This document shows positions 1 through 5,564 of a stretch of 5,564 nt of DNA, piece by piece. The DNA comes from Acidimicrobiia bacterium (GTDB lineage Bacteria > Actinomycetota > Acidimicrobiia > Spongiisociales > JAHEDJ01): NCBI GenBank assembly GCA_030598025.1, contig JAUVQS010000107.1, positions 1 through 5,564 on the forward strand. Direction: 5' to 3'. The notes beneath the pieces were generated by a model, which saw nothing but the letters and a program-made list of their open reading frames with translations, did not search any database and had not been told where the DNA came from. Position 1 is the stretch's first letter; each line of letters begins with the position of its first letter. Both the position numbers and the translations under genes were made by a program.

Positions 1-312
1 ATTCAAGACAAGTGTCCGAATTGCGGCCGCAAGATCAAGCCGATCAGTCACGCCGGCCGGGATGAACCAGCGCCCCTGGACTCGTTCGACAAGAGTTATG
101 ACGACCTCGACTCATCTCCAGGAGACATTCCCCCACCGCCCTACTTGCCGCCGCCCCCGCCACCCGACCAGACTCCCGAACAGCGGTCCGGCGGATTCCT
201 CAGAAACATCGGAGTTCGGATCGCACTGGGTCTGCTGATATTCGGTGGATTCAGCGCCTGGAACGCAATCTCGTCCGCTGATCGCGACGATTCCGGCGTA
301 ATAGTTGAATAG
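1..312 (+). CDS. Zinc-ribbon / proline-rich / single-membrane-segment protein, N-terminus cut by window edge; N-terminal half of a split gene
   Basis: The frame is open from base 1 to a TAG at 310-312 (103 residues visible) and its start lies outside the window. Seen: a CPNCG knuckle at residues 5-9, which looks like the second half of a zinc ribbon; an acidic Ser/Asp-rich stretch at 20-42; a proline-rich linker at about 44-55 with a run of six prolines; and one hydrophobic segment at about 70-90, followed by a charged ADRDDSG stretch. Family knowledge: actinobacterial proteins with a cytoplasmic zinc ribbon, proline linker and one transmembrane helix often continue into an extracytoplasmic cysteine-rich Septum_form-type domain. 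That domain lies directly downstream here in the same frame, after the TAG and two further codons. I infer that this is the N-terminal part of one protein truncated by an amber codon. If translated alone it would be a membrane stub without its outer domain. Molecular function is unknown. Confidence 0.7.
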   Translation: MQDKCPNCGRKIKPISHAGRDEPAPLDSFDKSYDDLDSSPGDIPPPPYLPPPPPPDQTPEQRSGGFLRNIGVRIALGLLIFGGFSAWNAISSADRDDSGVIVE

Positions 313-318
313 GGTGAC

Positions 319-663
319 GTGGCCGCCAACGAACTGGCGGTCGGTGATTGCCTGCTCGATCCGGGCGAGGACGTATTTGAGGAAGTGCGTGGCGTTGCCT
401 GCGACGATCCCCATGACTTCGAGATCTTCAGGCTGGCCACCATCTCCGGCACGTCCTACCCGACGGATCTCGCCTTCGATGAGGCGGCGTTCCAATATTG
501 TCTGCCGGCCTTCGATGCCTACACAGGCGAGGACTACGACGCCTCCGATTTCTGGATTGGATACTTCGTACCGGACGAGCGAGCCTGGTCGGATGGCGAT
601 CGCATCATGCAGTGCTACCTGCATCTGCCCGGTCAGATGGTGACCGGTTCACAGGCCCGCTGA
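319..663 (+). CDS. Septum_form-like extracytoplasmic domain; C-terminal half of a split gene
   Basis: This frame (114 residues from a GTG at 319, stop TGA) resembles the Septum_form-type domain of actinobacterial membrane proteins. Seen: VGDCL near residues 8-12, CDDPHDFEIF at 28-37, a central cysteine at 61, and a GDRIMQCYL stretch at 93-101 after a Pro and a Trp. The cysteines at 11, 28, 61 and 99 could form two disulfides, which fits a domain outside the membrane. No signal peptide or membrane segment precedes it in this frame after the TAG at 310-312. It lies in the same frame as the upstream zinc-ribbon/membrane half, so the GTG may be only an internal Val codon. A weak AGGG at 311-314 sits 4 nt before it and could allow re-initiation, but the product would then stay in the cytoplasm. 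The family's role is poorly defined despite its name. The gene converges on the DUF501 gene with a 28-bp gap. Confidence 0.65.
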   Translation: MAANELAVGDCLLDPGEDVFEEVRGVACDDPHDFEIFRLATISGTSYPTDLAFDEAAFQYCLPAFDAYTGEDYDASDFWIGYFVPDERAWSDGDRIMQCYLHLPGQMVTGSQAR

Positions 664-691
664 CGCCTCGCCGTCCATCAGGCTCGGAAGG

Positions 692-1216
692 TCATTTCGG
701 CTCGCGCCAGGCCGGGTTGCGTTCGACGTCCATTCCCTCACCGATCACACACGGCATCGCGCAGTCAAGCGGTTCTACCCACGGCGCGACCAGTGCGCCG
801 ATCGGGTTCTCACCACCCGCTGCATAGTCTCCGAAGTGAGCGTGAAGACATTTCACACCCCGCCGCAGGCCGGCGACTCCCCCCTGAGGGCGGAGTTGAG
901 CATCCGGCGGCACCAGCGCATCCCGCTCGACTGCGTAACTCTCGTGCCGGCGGTCCATGGCGGCGCAGAGTTCTGGATCAGATTCGAGCAACCGCTCCAT
1001 CTGCCTGACGCCTCCAACGGACTCCAACCTCCCGATGCGCTTGAGGGCGAGTGGACAGGTCAACCAGTAGAGGGTCGGAAAGGGCGTGCCGTCATCGAGG
1101 AGAGGGGGCACCTTCACAACCACCGGCATGTCTAGATGGCACCGAGCGACCACGTCCCCGGTCGCGCGGAGCGGTCGACCGAGTTGGACGGTCGCGGCCG
1201 CATGATCGTCGATCAC
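692..1216 (-). CDS. DUF501 family protein
   Basis: A 174-residue protein recognised as DUF501, a conserved family of unknown biochemical function common in actinobacteria. Seen motifs: QLGRPLRATGDVVARC at residues 11-26, DGTPFPTLYWLTCP at 42-55, RLESVGG at 63-69, and VKCLHAHFGDYAAGGENPIG at 121-140, close to the family's conserved KCLHA...NPiG block. Cysteines at 26, 54, 123, 152 and 156, with His125 and His127, could form a metal site; that is inference. There is no signal peptide or membrane segment, so it is probably cytoplasmic. The GTG start at 1214-1216 is favoured because the frame is closed just upstream (TGA at 1241-1243, which is the stop of the preceding gene). GAAGGG at 1226-1231 lies 9 nt before it. 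It follows the DivIC-like gene by 24 bp. In many actinobacteria an exopolyphosphatase (ppx/gppA) gene comes next, but here a convergent gene does. Confidence 0.88.
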   Translation of the reverse strand: MIDDHAAATVQLGRPLRATGDVVARCHLDMPVVVKVPPLLDDGTPFPTLYWLTCPLALKRIGRLESVGGVRQMERLLESDPELCAAMDRRHESYAVERDALVPPDAQLRPQGGVAGLRRGVKCLHAHFGDYAAGGENPIGALVAPWVEPLDCAMPCVIGEGMDVERNPAWREPK

Positions 1217-1240
1217 GTCATCGGTCCCTTCGCCTGTGAA

Positions 1241-1633
1241 TCAAGAATCGACGAGATCCTTGCCCGTTAGGAAGTTCCACAGCCCCTCGTACCAGGCGTC
1301 CAGTTCGGCCGGCACCTCGACCGGTTCCACCGGCACCGTCACTCCAGTGGCAGCGGGTTCGAGCACAACATAGGCATGCTCGCCGGGACGTACGTATCCA
1401 AGGTTCTCCCTGGCGAGTCGTTCGATTTCGGCATCGGTGGCCAGGGCCAACGCCTCGGTTTCGAGCCTGTCGTTTTCAGTGCGGAGCACATCCAACTGCG
1501 CTTCGGCATTCGCGACTTGCTGCTGCTGGGCAAGGATGTTCCGATACGGAAACACGTTCGTCAGCAGGACCGAGGCGGCGACTACCACCATGACGGCCAC
1601 AACCAGCAGCGTGCGCGAACGCCGTTGCGTCAT
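1241..1633 (-). CDS. FtsB/DivIC-type septum formation initiator protein
   Basis: A 130-residue bitopic membrane protein of the FtsB/DivIC family, which in other bacteria joins FtsL/FtsQ-type partners at the division site to help activate septal wall synthesis. Seen: a basic N-terminus with three arginines, one membrane helix at about 9-26, a Gln/Ala/Leu/Glu-rich coiled coil at about 32-65, then the hallmark EIERLARENLGYVRPGEHAY at 69-88. A Pro/Val/Glu-rich tail ends in a Trp-containing WYEGLWNFLTG patch. Orientation should be N-terminus inside. I chose ATG at 1631-1633: it overlaps the enolase stop as ATGA, and GGGAG at 1640-1644 sits 6 nt upstream. A TTG at 1657 would add eight residues but has less support. 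The 4-bp overlap suggests coupling to enolase translation. Whether it is the FtsB or the DivIC counterpart cannot be decided from sequence alone, so I give no symbol. Confidence 0.9.
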   Translation of the reverse strand: MTQRRSRTLLVVAVMVVVAASVLLTNVFPYRNILAQQQQVANAEAQLDVLRTENDRLETEALALATDAEIERLARENLGYVRPGEHAYVVLEPAATGVTVPVEPVEVPAELDAWYEGLWNFLTGKDLVDS

Positions 1634-2910
1634 CCAGTTCTCCCGAAGGTCGCCCAACCCGCGTATCTGGCGGAAGATCCAAGATCTTCTTCGATACGCA
1701 GAAGCTGGTTGTACTTGGCGGTGCGCTCGGCTCGGGCCGGCGCCCCCGTCTTGATCTGTCCGGCGTTCGTGGCGACGGCGAGATGGGATATGAATGAGTC
1801 CTCGGTCTCACCCGACCGGTGGCTCACCATCCGTCCGTATCCGGCGCTATCGGCCGTCGACCTGGTGTGGAGCGTCTCGGACAGCGACCCGATCTGATTC
1901 ACCTTGATCAGAATCGAGTTGGCGACACCCTGGTCGATGCCTCTTCGCAAGATCGTTTCGTTGGTAACAAACATGTCATCACCGACGATTTGTATCTGGT
2001 CGCCGAGTCGCTTGGTCATGAGCGCCCAACCGTCCCAATCGTCTTCGGCCATTCCATCTTCAATAGACACGAGAGCCGGGAAGGCGTCGACGAGGCCGGC
2101 GAGAAACTCGACCATTTCGGCCGGATCGAGGTCTCGACCTTCGAGCCGATAACGGCCTTCACGGTAGATCTCGGACGCGGCAACGTCGAGAGCCAGCCCG
2201 ATATCGGTTCCCACCGAATATCCGGCACTTTCGATTGCCTCTGAAAGAAGTTCCAGGGCGGATTCGTTGGTGGGGAGGTTGGGAGCGAAGCCACCCTCGT
2301 CACCGACGTTGGTGGAGAGACCACGCCCGCCGAGCACCTTCTTGAGGGAGTGGTAGACCTCAACTCCGGAGCGCAGCGCCTCAGAGAAGCTGGGCGCCCC
2401 GGCCGGGACGAGCATGAATTCTTGAATATCCACCGAGTTGGCGGCATGGGCGCCACCGTTGAGAACGTTCAGCATCGGAACGGGCAGAATTCGGGCGGCC
2501 GGCCCACCGAGGTAGCGGTACAACGGAAGTCCGAGTTGCACCGAAGCAGCTCTGGCGACGCCGAGCGAGACGGCGAGAATGGCGTTGGCTCCGAGTGAGG
2601 CCTTGTTGGGGGTGGCATCCAGGTCGAGCATGACCTGATCGATGGCCTCCTGGTGGGTGGCATCCATGCCCAGCACGGCAGGAGCGATCGTCGTATGAAT
2701 GTTCGCAACGGCCCGCGTTACGCCCTTGCCGCCGTAGCGGTCTCCACCATCTCGAAGCTCAACGGCCTCGAGTGCCCCCGTCGATGCCCCGGAGGGAACC
2801 GCTGCTCGACCGAAACCACCGCCAGCGAGACGGACTTCGGCCTCAACGGTCGGGTTCCCCCGGGAGTCGAGGACTTCACGGGCCCGGATATCACTTATTG
2901 CGGTGACCAC
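1630..2910 (-). CDS. eno: Enolase (phosphopyruvate hydratase)
   Basis: Enolase converts 2-phosphoglycerate to phosphoenolpyruvate in glycolysis and the reverse in gluconeogenesis. It is a cytoplasmic, Mg-dependent enzyme. With the GTG start at 2908-2910 it has 426 residues, the normal family length, and begins ten residues before the conserved REVLDSRGNPT. Key residues are intact by motif: His155 (NGGAHA), Glu164 (QEFMLVP), Glu205 (GDEGGFAPN), metal ligands Asp242 (ALDVAASE), Glu284 (SIEDG) and Asp311 (VGDDMFVTN), catalytic Lys336 (ILIKVNQIGSLSET), His364-Arg365-Ser366 (SHRSGETED) and Lys387 (GQIKTG). The C-terminus contains AKYNQLLRIEEDLG. AAGGAGGG at 2914-2921 precedes the GTG with a short gap of about 4 nt. 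An in-frame ATG at 2938-2940, with AAGGAG at 2946-2951 inside the end of mazG, would give 436 residues and is a real alternative. The stop overlaps the next gene's start by 4 bp. Confidence 0.97.
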   Translation of the reverse strand: MVTAISDIRAREVLDSRGNPTVEAEVRLAGGGFGRAAVPSGASTGALEAVELRDGGDRYGGKGVTRAVANIHTTIAPAVLGMDATHQEAIDQVMLDLDATPNKASLGANAILAVSLGVARAASVQLGLPLYRYLGGPAARILPVPMLNVLNGGAHAANSVDIQEFMLVPAGAPSFSEALRSGVEVYHSLKKVLGGRGLSTNVGDEGGFAPNLPTNESALELLSEAIESAGYSVGTDIGLALDVAASEIYREGRYRLEGRDLDPAEMVEFLAGLVDAFPALVSIEDGMAEDDWDGWALMTKRLGDQIQIVGDDMFVTNETILRRGIDQGVANSILIKVNQIGSLSETLHTRSTADSAGYGRMVSHRSGETEDSFISHLAVATNAGQIKTGAPARAERTAKYNQLLRIEEDLGSSARYAGWATFGRTG

Positions 2911-2913
2911 GGA

Positions 2914-2921
2914 CCCTCCTT
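2914..2921 (-). promoter_or_regulatory. Ribosome binding site of eno
   Basis: AAGGAGGG on the minus strand lies in the 23-bp mazG–eno gap and ends 3 nt before the GTG at 2908-2910 (4 nt from its GGAGG core). It supports the 426-residue form. A second AAGGAG at 2946-2951, within the Lys-Glu codons at the end of mazG, lies 5 nt before the competing ATG at 2938-2940. Confidence 0.6.
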
Positions 2922-2933
2922 GTGGGTTCGAAC

Positions 2934-4436
2934 CTACCATGGCAGCTCCTTGTCGCCTTGCATCTCTGCCCGCTTGGCCGATTCCCAACGGGCATCCAAT
3001 TCTTTGATATTCAGACCCTCGATTGGCCCATCTTGTTCCATCCTCCGGAAGCGAGCTTCAAACCGATCGCCCGCTCTACGCAGGGCTACCTCCGGATCCA
3101 CCCCCAGGTGGCGGGCCAGGTTGACAGCTGTGAACAGAAGGTCTCCGACTTCGTGCATGGCAGAGCCCGCATCGTCTGCCTCGGCGAGTTCCTGCAGTTC
3201 TTCCCGCACCTTGTCGAAGACCGGAGCCGGATCATCCCAGTCAAATCCCAGCTTCGCTGCCTGATGTTGAAGCTTCTCGGCCCTGGTCAACCCCGACAGC
3301 CCGGTCGGAACACCATCGAGCTGCGATGTTCGTTCGACCTTCTCCCCCTCCTTGATGCGATCCCAGTTGGCAAGCACCTCGCTCGCGGAGCCAACCTCGA
3401 CGTCGCCGAACACATGTGGATGGCGGCGCACCAACTTCTGACGGAGCACTTCCGCAACGTCATCGATGTCGAAAGCGCCTGCCTCGGACGCCATCGTTGA
3501 TTGGAACAGGACCTGCAGCAGAACGTCGCCGAGTTCTTCTTCAACGTCGGCGTAGGCCGCAAAATCGGGCTCACCGCCCGGTGCCTCTGCCGGCAAAACC
3601 GACAGGGCGTGAGCGAGTTCGTAGGCTTCCTCCACGAGGTTCTTGACGATGCTCTGGTGGGTTTGCTCCCGATCCCACGGACACTCGCGGCGCAATTTGC
3701 GCATCGTTCGAATGGCGCCGATCAGACCGCCCGGTTCTGCATCTATGAACAGGCTGGTTCGGTAACCGGCGAGTTCCGGATCTATCTGCCCGATCGTCGT
3801 CTCGACAACTCGCTCGGTCGCCGATCGCAAGTCGACGACAACCTTCACCGGGGTTGCATCGGGGAGCACCCGATCGAGTCGAGCCGCTACATCGGCCAGA
3901 ACCACCGGAAGATCAACATGACCGATGATCGTGGGGGCGTCCAGAATCAGCGGATCCGGCATGTCGCGACCATCCACAACGCGCAATCCATCGCGGAGAG
4001 GGTCTACCCCGACTTCGGCAACGATGGCGTCGACGAACGACTCGGCTCCGATGACGAGCACCTCTCTGCCGGCCTCCGTCGCCCGTTGCTTGAGAATTCC
4101 GACCGATGACTCGCCGACGTACGGGCTTCCCGGGACGGCGAATGTGACCGGACCATCGCAGGCGAGAACACGTGAGGCGACTGCTTCATACACACTTTCG
4201 AAGTCGTCGGATGAGCGATAAAGATCGTCGCACGTCCGCACATCCCGCTGCTCGGCGAGTTGTGATGCGGCGGGATGATCGATCGTGCGCAGAAGCACGG
4301 TCCGTTCCTCATCCAGCAGGTACCGGCGAGCACGATCGTCGGTGTATTGCAGATCGCCCGGCCCCAGGCCGACGATGATGATGCCGGGAGCTACTGAACC
4401 GGCGGAACGACCGCCGGGAAGGGTTCGAGTTCCCAC
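2934..4436 (-). CDS. mazG: YabN-like fusion: tetrapyrrole (SAM-dependent) methylase domain + MazG nucleoside triphosphate pyrophosphohydrolase
   Basis: A 500-residue two-part protein. Residues about 18-230 resemble the tetrapyrrole methylase fold seen at the N-terminus of YabN: IIIVGLGPGD at 19-28, VTFAVPGSPYVGES at 97-110, then VLVIGAESFVDAI. Residues about 235-490 form MazG with its duplicated helical unit. GLIGAIRTMRKLRRECPWDR opens it, with EE..E at 269-273 and E..D at 301-304 in the first unit, EE..E at 412-416 and E..D at 429-432 in the second. Both metal-binding sets are therefore intact. MazG enzymes hydrolyse NTPs or damaged/non-canonical nucleotides to NMP plus pyrophosphate. The substrate of the methylase-like half is unknown in this family. 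I chose GTG at 4434-4436 because AGAGGAG at 4445-4451 lies 8 nt upstream. This start lies 46 bp inside the foldase gene. TTG at 4493 would give 519 residues, with a Cys/Arg-rich extension unlike the family. The gene sits 23 bp before eno. Confidence 0.92.
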   Translation of the reverse strand: MGTRTLPGGRSAGSVAPGIIIVGLGPGDLQYTDDRARRYLLDEERTVLLRTIDHPAASQLAEQRDVRTCDDLYRSSDDFESVYEAVASRVLACDGPVTFAVPGSPYVGESSVGILKQRATEAGREVLVIGAESFVDAIVAEVGVDPLRDGLRVVDGRDMPDPLILDAPTIIGHVDLPVVLADVAARLDRVLPDATPVKVVVDLRSATERVVETTIGQIDPELAGYRTSLFIDAEPGGLIGAIRTMRKLRRECPWDREQTHQSIVKNLVEEAYELAHALSVLPAEAPGGEPDFAAYADVEEELGDVLLQVLFQSTMASEAGAFDIDDVAEVLRQKLVRRHPHVFGDVEVGSASEVLANWDRIKEGEKVERTSQLDGVPTGLSGLTRAEKLQHQAAKLGFDWDDPAPVFDKVREELQELAEADDAGSAMHEVGDLLFTAVNLARHLGVDPEVALRRAGDRFEARFRRMEQDGPIEGLNIKELDARWESAKRAEMQGDKELPW

Positions 4437-5308
4437 GTCCCGTACTCCTCTACAACGGTCACATCGGCGCCACCGATTACCGCCAGCATCCAATCACTCA
4501 ACAACGTCGTGCTCTGCTGCTGGCGAAGATTGACCTCAATGTCGGCACGGACGTCCTCGAGTGGCGTCTCGGTTCGATCCCGGACGAGAATGACGTGGTA
4601 ACCGAACTGCGACTGCACGGGACCCGTTGGAACTTCGAGGTCGGCCTCGATTGTGGCGATGGCAAACTCGGGTACGTAGTTCGAGGCCGGGACACAACCC
4701 AGATCACCACCCACCTCGGCGGTACCGTCGGTTCCCAACTCGGCGGCAACGTCTTCGAATGACTCCCCACCCTCGATACGATCGAGGGCAGCCTGCGCCT
4801 CCTCTTCGGTCGGAACGAGAATGTGGCTGGCACACACCTCGGTCAACGACTGGAGAGCCGAGTTGTAGGCAGCGAGAATGTCCTCCTCAGACGGATCAGC
4901 CATGGATGCACTCAATGCCTCTGCAATCGCCTGCTCTGTCAGGTCTTCCTCGACGATGACCGGCACCGCTTGAAGACTCAGACTCTGTTGAGCGGCCGCC
5001 TCTTCGAGGGTCCCGCCGCTCGCCTCGATCTGGGCCGTCAAAGCAACTACTTGTTCGTCGACTTCCGCAGAGCTGATCGAGATTCCGAATTCTTCGTCAG
5101 CCGCTCCGGAAACGACCTGATGCACTATGAGAGTGTGGATCATTTGGGCGTAGAGCTCTGGCGGCACCGTGGCGAGGTCACCAGCGATCAGCTTCTCCAC
5201 GTCGCCGTTCCTTATCTCGACGCCATCCACAGTCGCGACCAAAGAGCCACCGGAACAAGCCGACAAAACGACGACAAGCGCCATCACCATCCAAACAATG
5301 CGTTTCAA
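4391..5308 (-). CDS. Secreted lipoprotein foldase with parvulin (PpiC) peptidyl-prolyl isomerase domain, SurA/PrsA-like
   Basis: A 305-residue lipoprotein predicted to help fold exported proteins on the outer face of the membrane. Seen: a lipoprotein signal peptide with K2-R3, a hydrophobic core, and lipobox LSAC with Cys18 as the lipidation site. An N-terminal SurA/PrsA-like helical region follows at about 22-150 (VATVDGVEI at 24-32). A parvulin domain spans about 158-246: CASHILVPTEEEAQ at 159-172, GGESFEDVAAELGTDG at 180-195, GGDLGC at 200-205, and SQFGYHVILV at 233-242. His162 and His238 correspond to the conserved parvulin active-site histidines. Cys159 and Cys205 are the only cysteines in the mature chain besides Cys18 and could form a disulfide. 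The TTG start at 5306-5308 is supported by GAGGTGAT at 5312-5319, 3 nt upstream counted from the end of that motif, and by a complete signal peptide from that point. The stop is TAG. It overlaps mazG by 46 bp and is the first visible gene of the run. Confidence 0.92.
   Translation of the reverse strand: MKRIVWMVMALVVVLSACSGGSLVATVDGVEIRNGDVEKLIAGDLATVPPELYAQMIHTLIVHQVVSGAADEEFGISISSAEVDEQVVALTAQIEASGGTLEEAAAQQSLSLQAVPVIVEEDLTEQAIAEALSASMADPSEEDILAAYNSALQSLTEVCASHILVPTEEEAQAALDRIEGGESFEDVAAELGTDGTAEVGGDLGCVPASNYVPEFAIATIEADLEVPTGPVQSQFGYHVILVRDRTETPLEDVRADIEVNLRQQQSTTLLSDWMLAVIGGADVTVVEEYGTWELEPFPAVVPPVQ
4445..4451 (-). promoter_or_regulatory. Ribosome binding site of mazG, inside the foldase coding region
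   Basis: AGAGGAG on the minus strand lies 8 nt before the GTG at 4434-4436. It decides the mazG start over the longer TTG form. It lies inside the last codons of the foldase gene. Confidence 0.55.
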
Positions 5309-5311
5309 GGA

Positions 5312-5319
5312 ATCACCTC
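5312..5319 (-). promoter_or_regulatory. Ribosome binding site of the foldase gene
   Basis: GAGGTGAT on the minus strand matches the 16S rRNA anti-Shine-Dalgarno region over eight bases. It lies just before the TTG at 5306-5308 and is what makes that uncommon start credible. No well-formed -35/-10 pair could be assigned upstream, so the operon promoter may lie further right, outside the window. Confidence 0.7.
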
Positions 5320-5376
5320 ACGAAATCTGTCCGAACGATGGTAGGCGACAACCGAGTGAAGGCTGCATTCAAGCGG

Positions 5377-5394
5377 TGAGCCATGAGCCATGAG
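5377..5394. repeat. Short tandem repeat, TGAGCCA x 2.5
   Basis: TGAGCCA occurs twice head to tail at 5377-5383 and 5384-5390, followed by a partial TGAG at 5391-5394. It lies about 60-85 bp upstream of the foldase start. It may be chance or a slippage product; no regulator is known to me for this motif. Confidence 0.35.
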
Positions 5395-5433
5395 ATGGAC
5401 GGTGCGGGCAGACGCGACCAGCCAACCGCGTTT

Positions 5434-5505
5434 CTCCCCCCAGGGAGCGAAGCGACCGCTGGGGGAAGTGCCATTTCGGGTTCTCCCACCACCGCAGGTG
5501 GGGGG
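5434..5505. repeat. Pair of GC-rich hairpins, candidate dispersed intergenic repeat
   Basis: Two inverted repeats stand close together. In the first, CCCCCAG at 5437-5443 pairs with CTGGGGG at 5459-5465, extended by two more pairs after one mismatch; its 15-nt loop contains GAGCGAAGCGA. In the second, CCCACC at 5485-5490 pairs with GGTGGG at 5497-5502 around a 6-nt loop, with wobble extension to about 5482 and 5505. Neither is followed by a T-run on the plus strand or the minus strand, so a simple Rho-independent terminator is not supported. The sequence style resembles REP-like intergenic elements of high-GC actinobacteria. Copy number cannot be judged from this window. Confidence 0.45.
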
Positions 5506-5564
5506 TGTGCCGGCTGGCTGATGCTTGCCGGCGCGGGGGGTGCCCGACACCAACGAAGGTTTGC

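Larger units (their letters stand above)
1..663 (+). pseudogene. Single membrane gene interrupted by an in-frame amber codon at 310-312 (composite view of the two halves)
   Basis: From base 1 to the TGA at 661-663 there is one frame with a single internal stop, TAG at 310-312. Joined, the parts give a coherent architecture: zinc ribbon, proline linker, membrane helix, charged spacer, four-cysteine Septum_form-like domain. The bases between the stop and the GTG at 319 encode Gly-Asp in frame, and no frameshift is needed. The simplest reading is a single substitution of a sense codon such as GAG, CAG or AAG to TAG. A sequencing or assembly error, real gene decay, or stop readthrough are the alternatives. 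Two other genes in this window (mazG and the foldase) end in TAG, so genome-wide reassignment of TAG is unlikely. Confidence 0.6.

Noticed and set aside
112..624. Minus-strand frame of 170 codons opposite the split membrane gene
   Set aside because: The plus strand shows a zinc knuckle, membrane helix and Septum_form-like motifs in one frame; the minus translation shows no family features.
1634..1657. Upstream TTG start for the DivIC-like protein (eight extra residues)
   Set aside because: The ATG at 1631-1633 has the ATGA overlap with the eno stop and a well-spaced GGGAG, and it gives the usual basic N-terminus before the membrane helix.
1241..1663. Idea that the DivIC-like gene and the Septum_form-like gene belong to one division module because both families carry 'septum' in their names
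   Set aside because: The two families are unrelated in sequence, lie on opposite strands and converge; the shared name is not evidence of a shared system.
1376..1897. Plus-strand frame of 173 codons opposite divIC and eno
   Set aside because: Shadow of two clearly recognised genes on the other strand; no family motif.
2922..3500. Plus-strand frame of 192 codons opposite mazG
   Set aside because: Antisense to intact MazG motifs, with no recognisable domain; typical high-GC shadow frame.
5312..5400. Possible sigma-70-type promoter upstream of the foldase gene
   Set aside because: Candidate -35 boxes such as TTGAAT and TTGTCG have no convincing -10 partner at 16-18 nt; too weak to call.
5305..5553. 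Minus-strand frame of 82 codons upstream of the foldase gene
   Set aside because: It starts with TTG, overlaps the foldase start, runs through the GC-rich hairpins and has a composition unlike a folded protein. All three minus frames are long here because the region lacks stops.

Overview
The window looks like ordinary core chromosome from a high-GC Gram-positive bacterium, most likely an actinobacterium; a deep lineage such as Acidimicrobiia is a guess from style only. Three things point there. The gene order eno – FtsB/DivIC-type gene – DUF501 is an actinobacterial arrangement. A zinc-ribbon/proline-rich/membrane protein with a Septum_form-type domain is an actinobacterial type. GTG and TTG starts are frequent.

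Minus strand, transcribed right to left, about 5308 to 692: a tightly packed run of five genes. They encode a secreted lipoprotein foldase with a parvulin (PpiC) domain, a YabN-like tetrapyrrole-methylase/MazG fusion, enolase, a small FtsB/DivIC-type division protein, and a DUF501 protein. The junctions are a 46-bp overlap (foldase/mazG), a 23-bp gap (mazG/eno), a 4-bp ATGA overlap (eno/divIC) and a 24-bp gap (divIC/DUF501), so one transcript with translational coupling is likely. The functions are housekeeping: folding of exported proteins, clean-up of the nucleotide pool, glycolysis and cell division.

Plus strand, 1 to 663: two open frames converge on the DUF501 gene. The first is cut by the window edge and carries half a zinc ribbon, a proline-rich linker and one membrane segment. 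The second carries a four-cysteine Septum_form-like domain. Both lie in the same reading frame, separated only by one TAG and two codons. They read as one membrane protein broken by a single amber codon. This is the most noteworthy point in the window.

Right edge, 5309 to 5564: no convincing gene. It holds the foldase ribosome binding site, a short 7-nt tandem repeat and two GC-rich hairpins that resemble a dispersed intergenic repeat. I see no RNA genes, CRISPR array, transposase or phage gene. I found no previously undescribed multi-gene system here.
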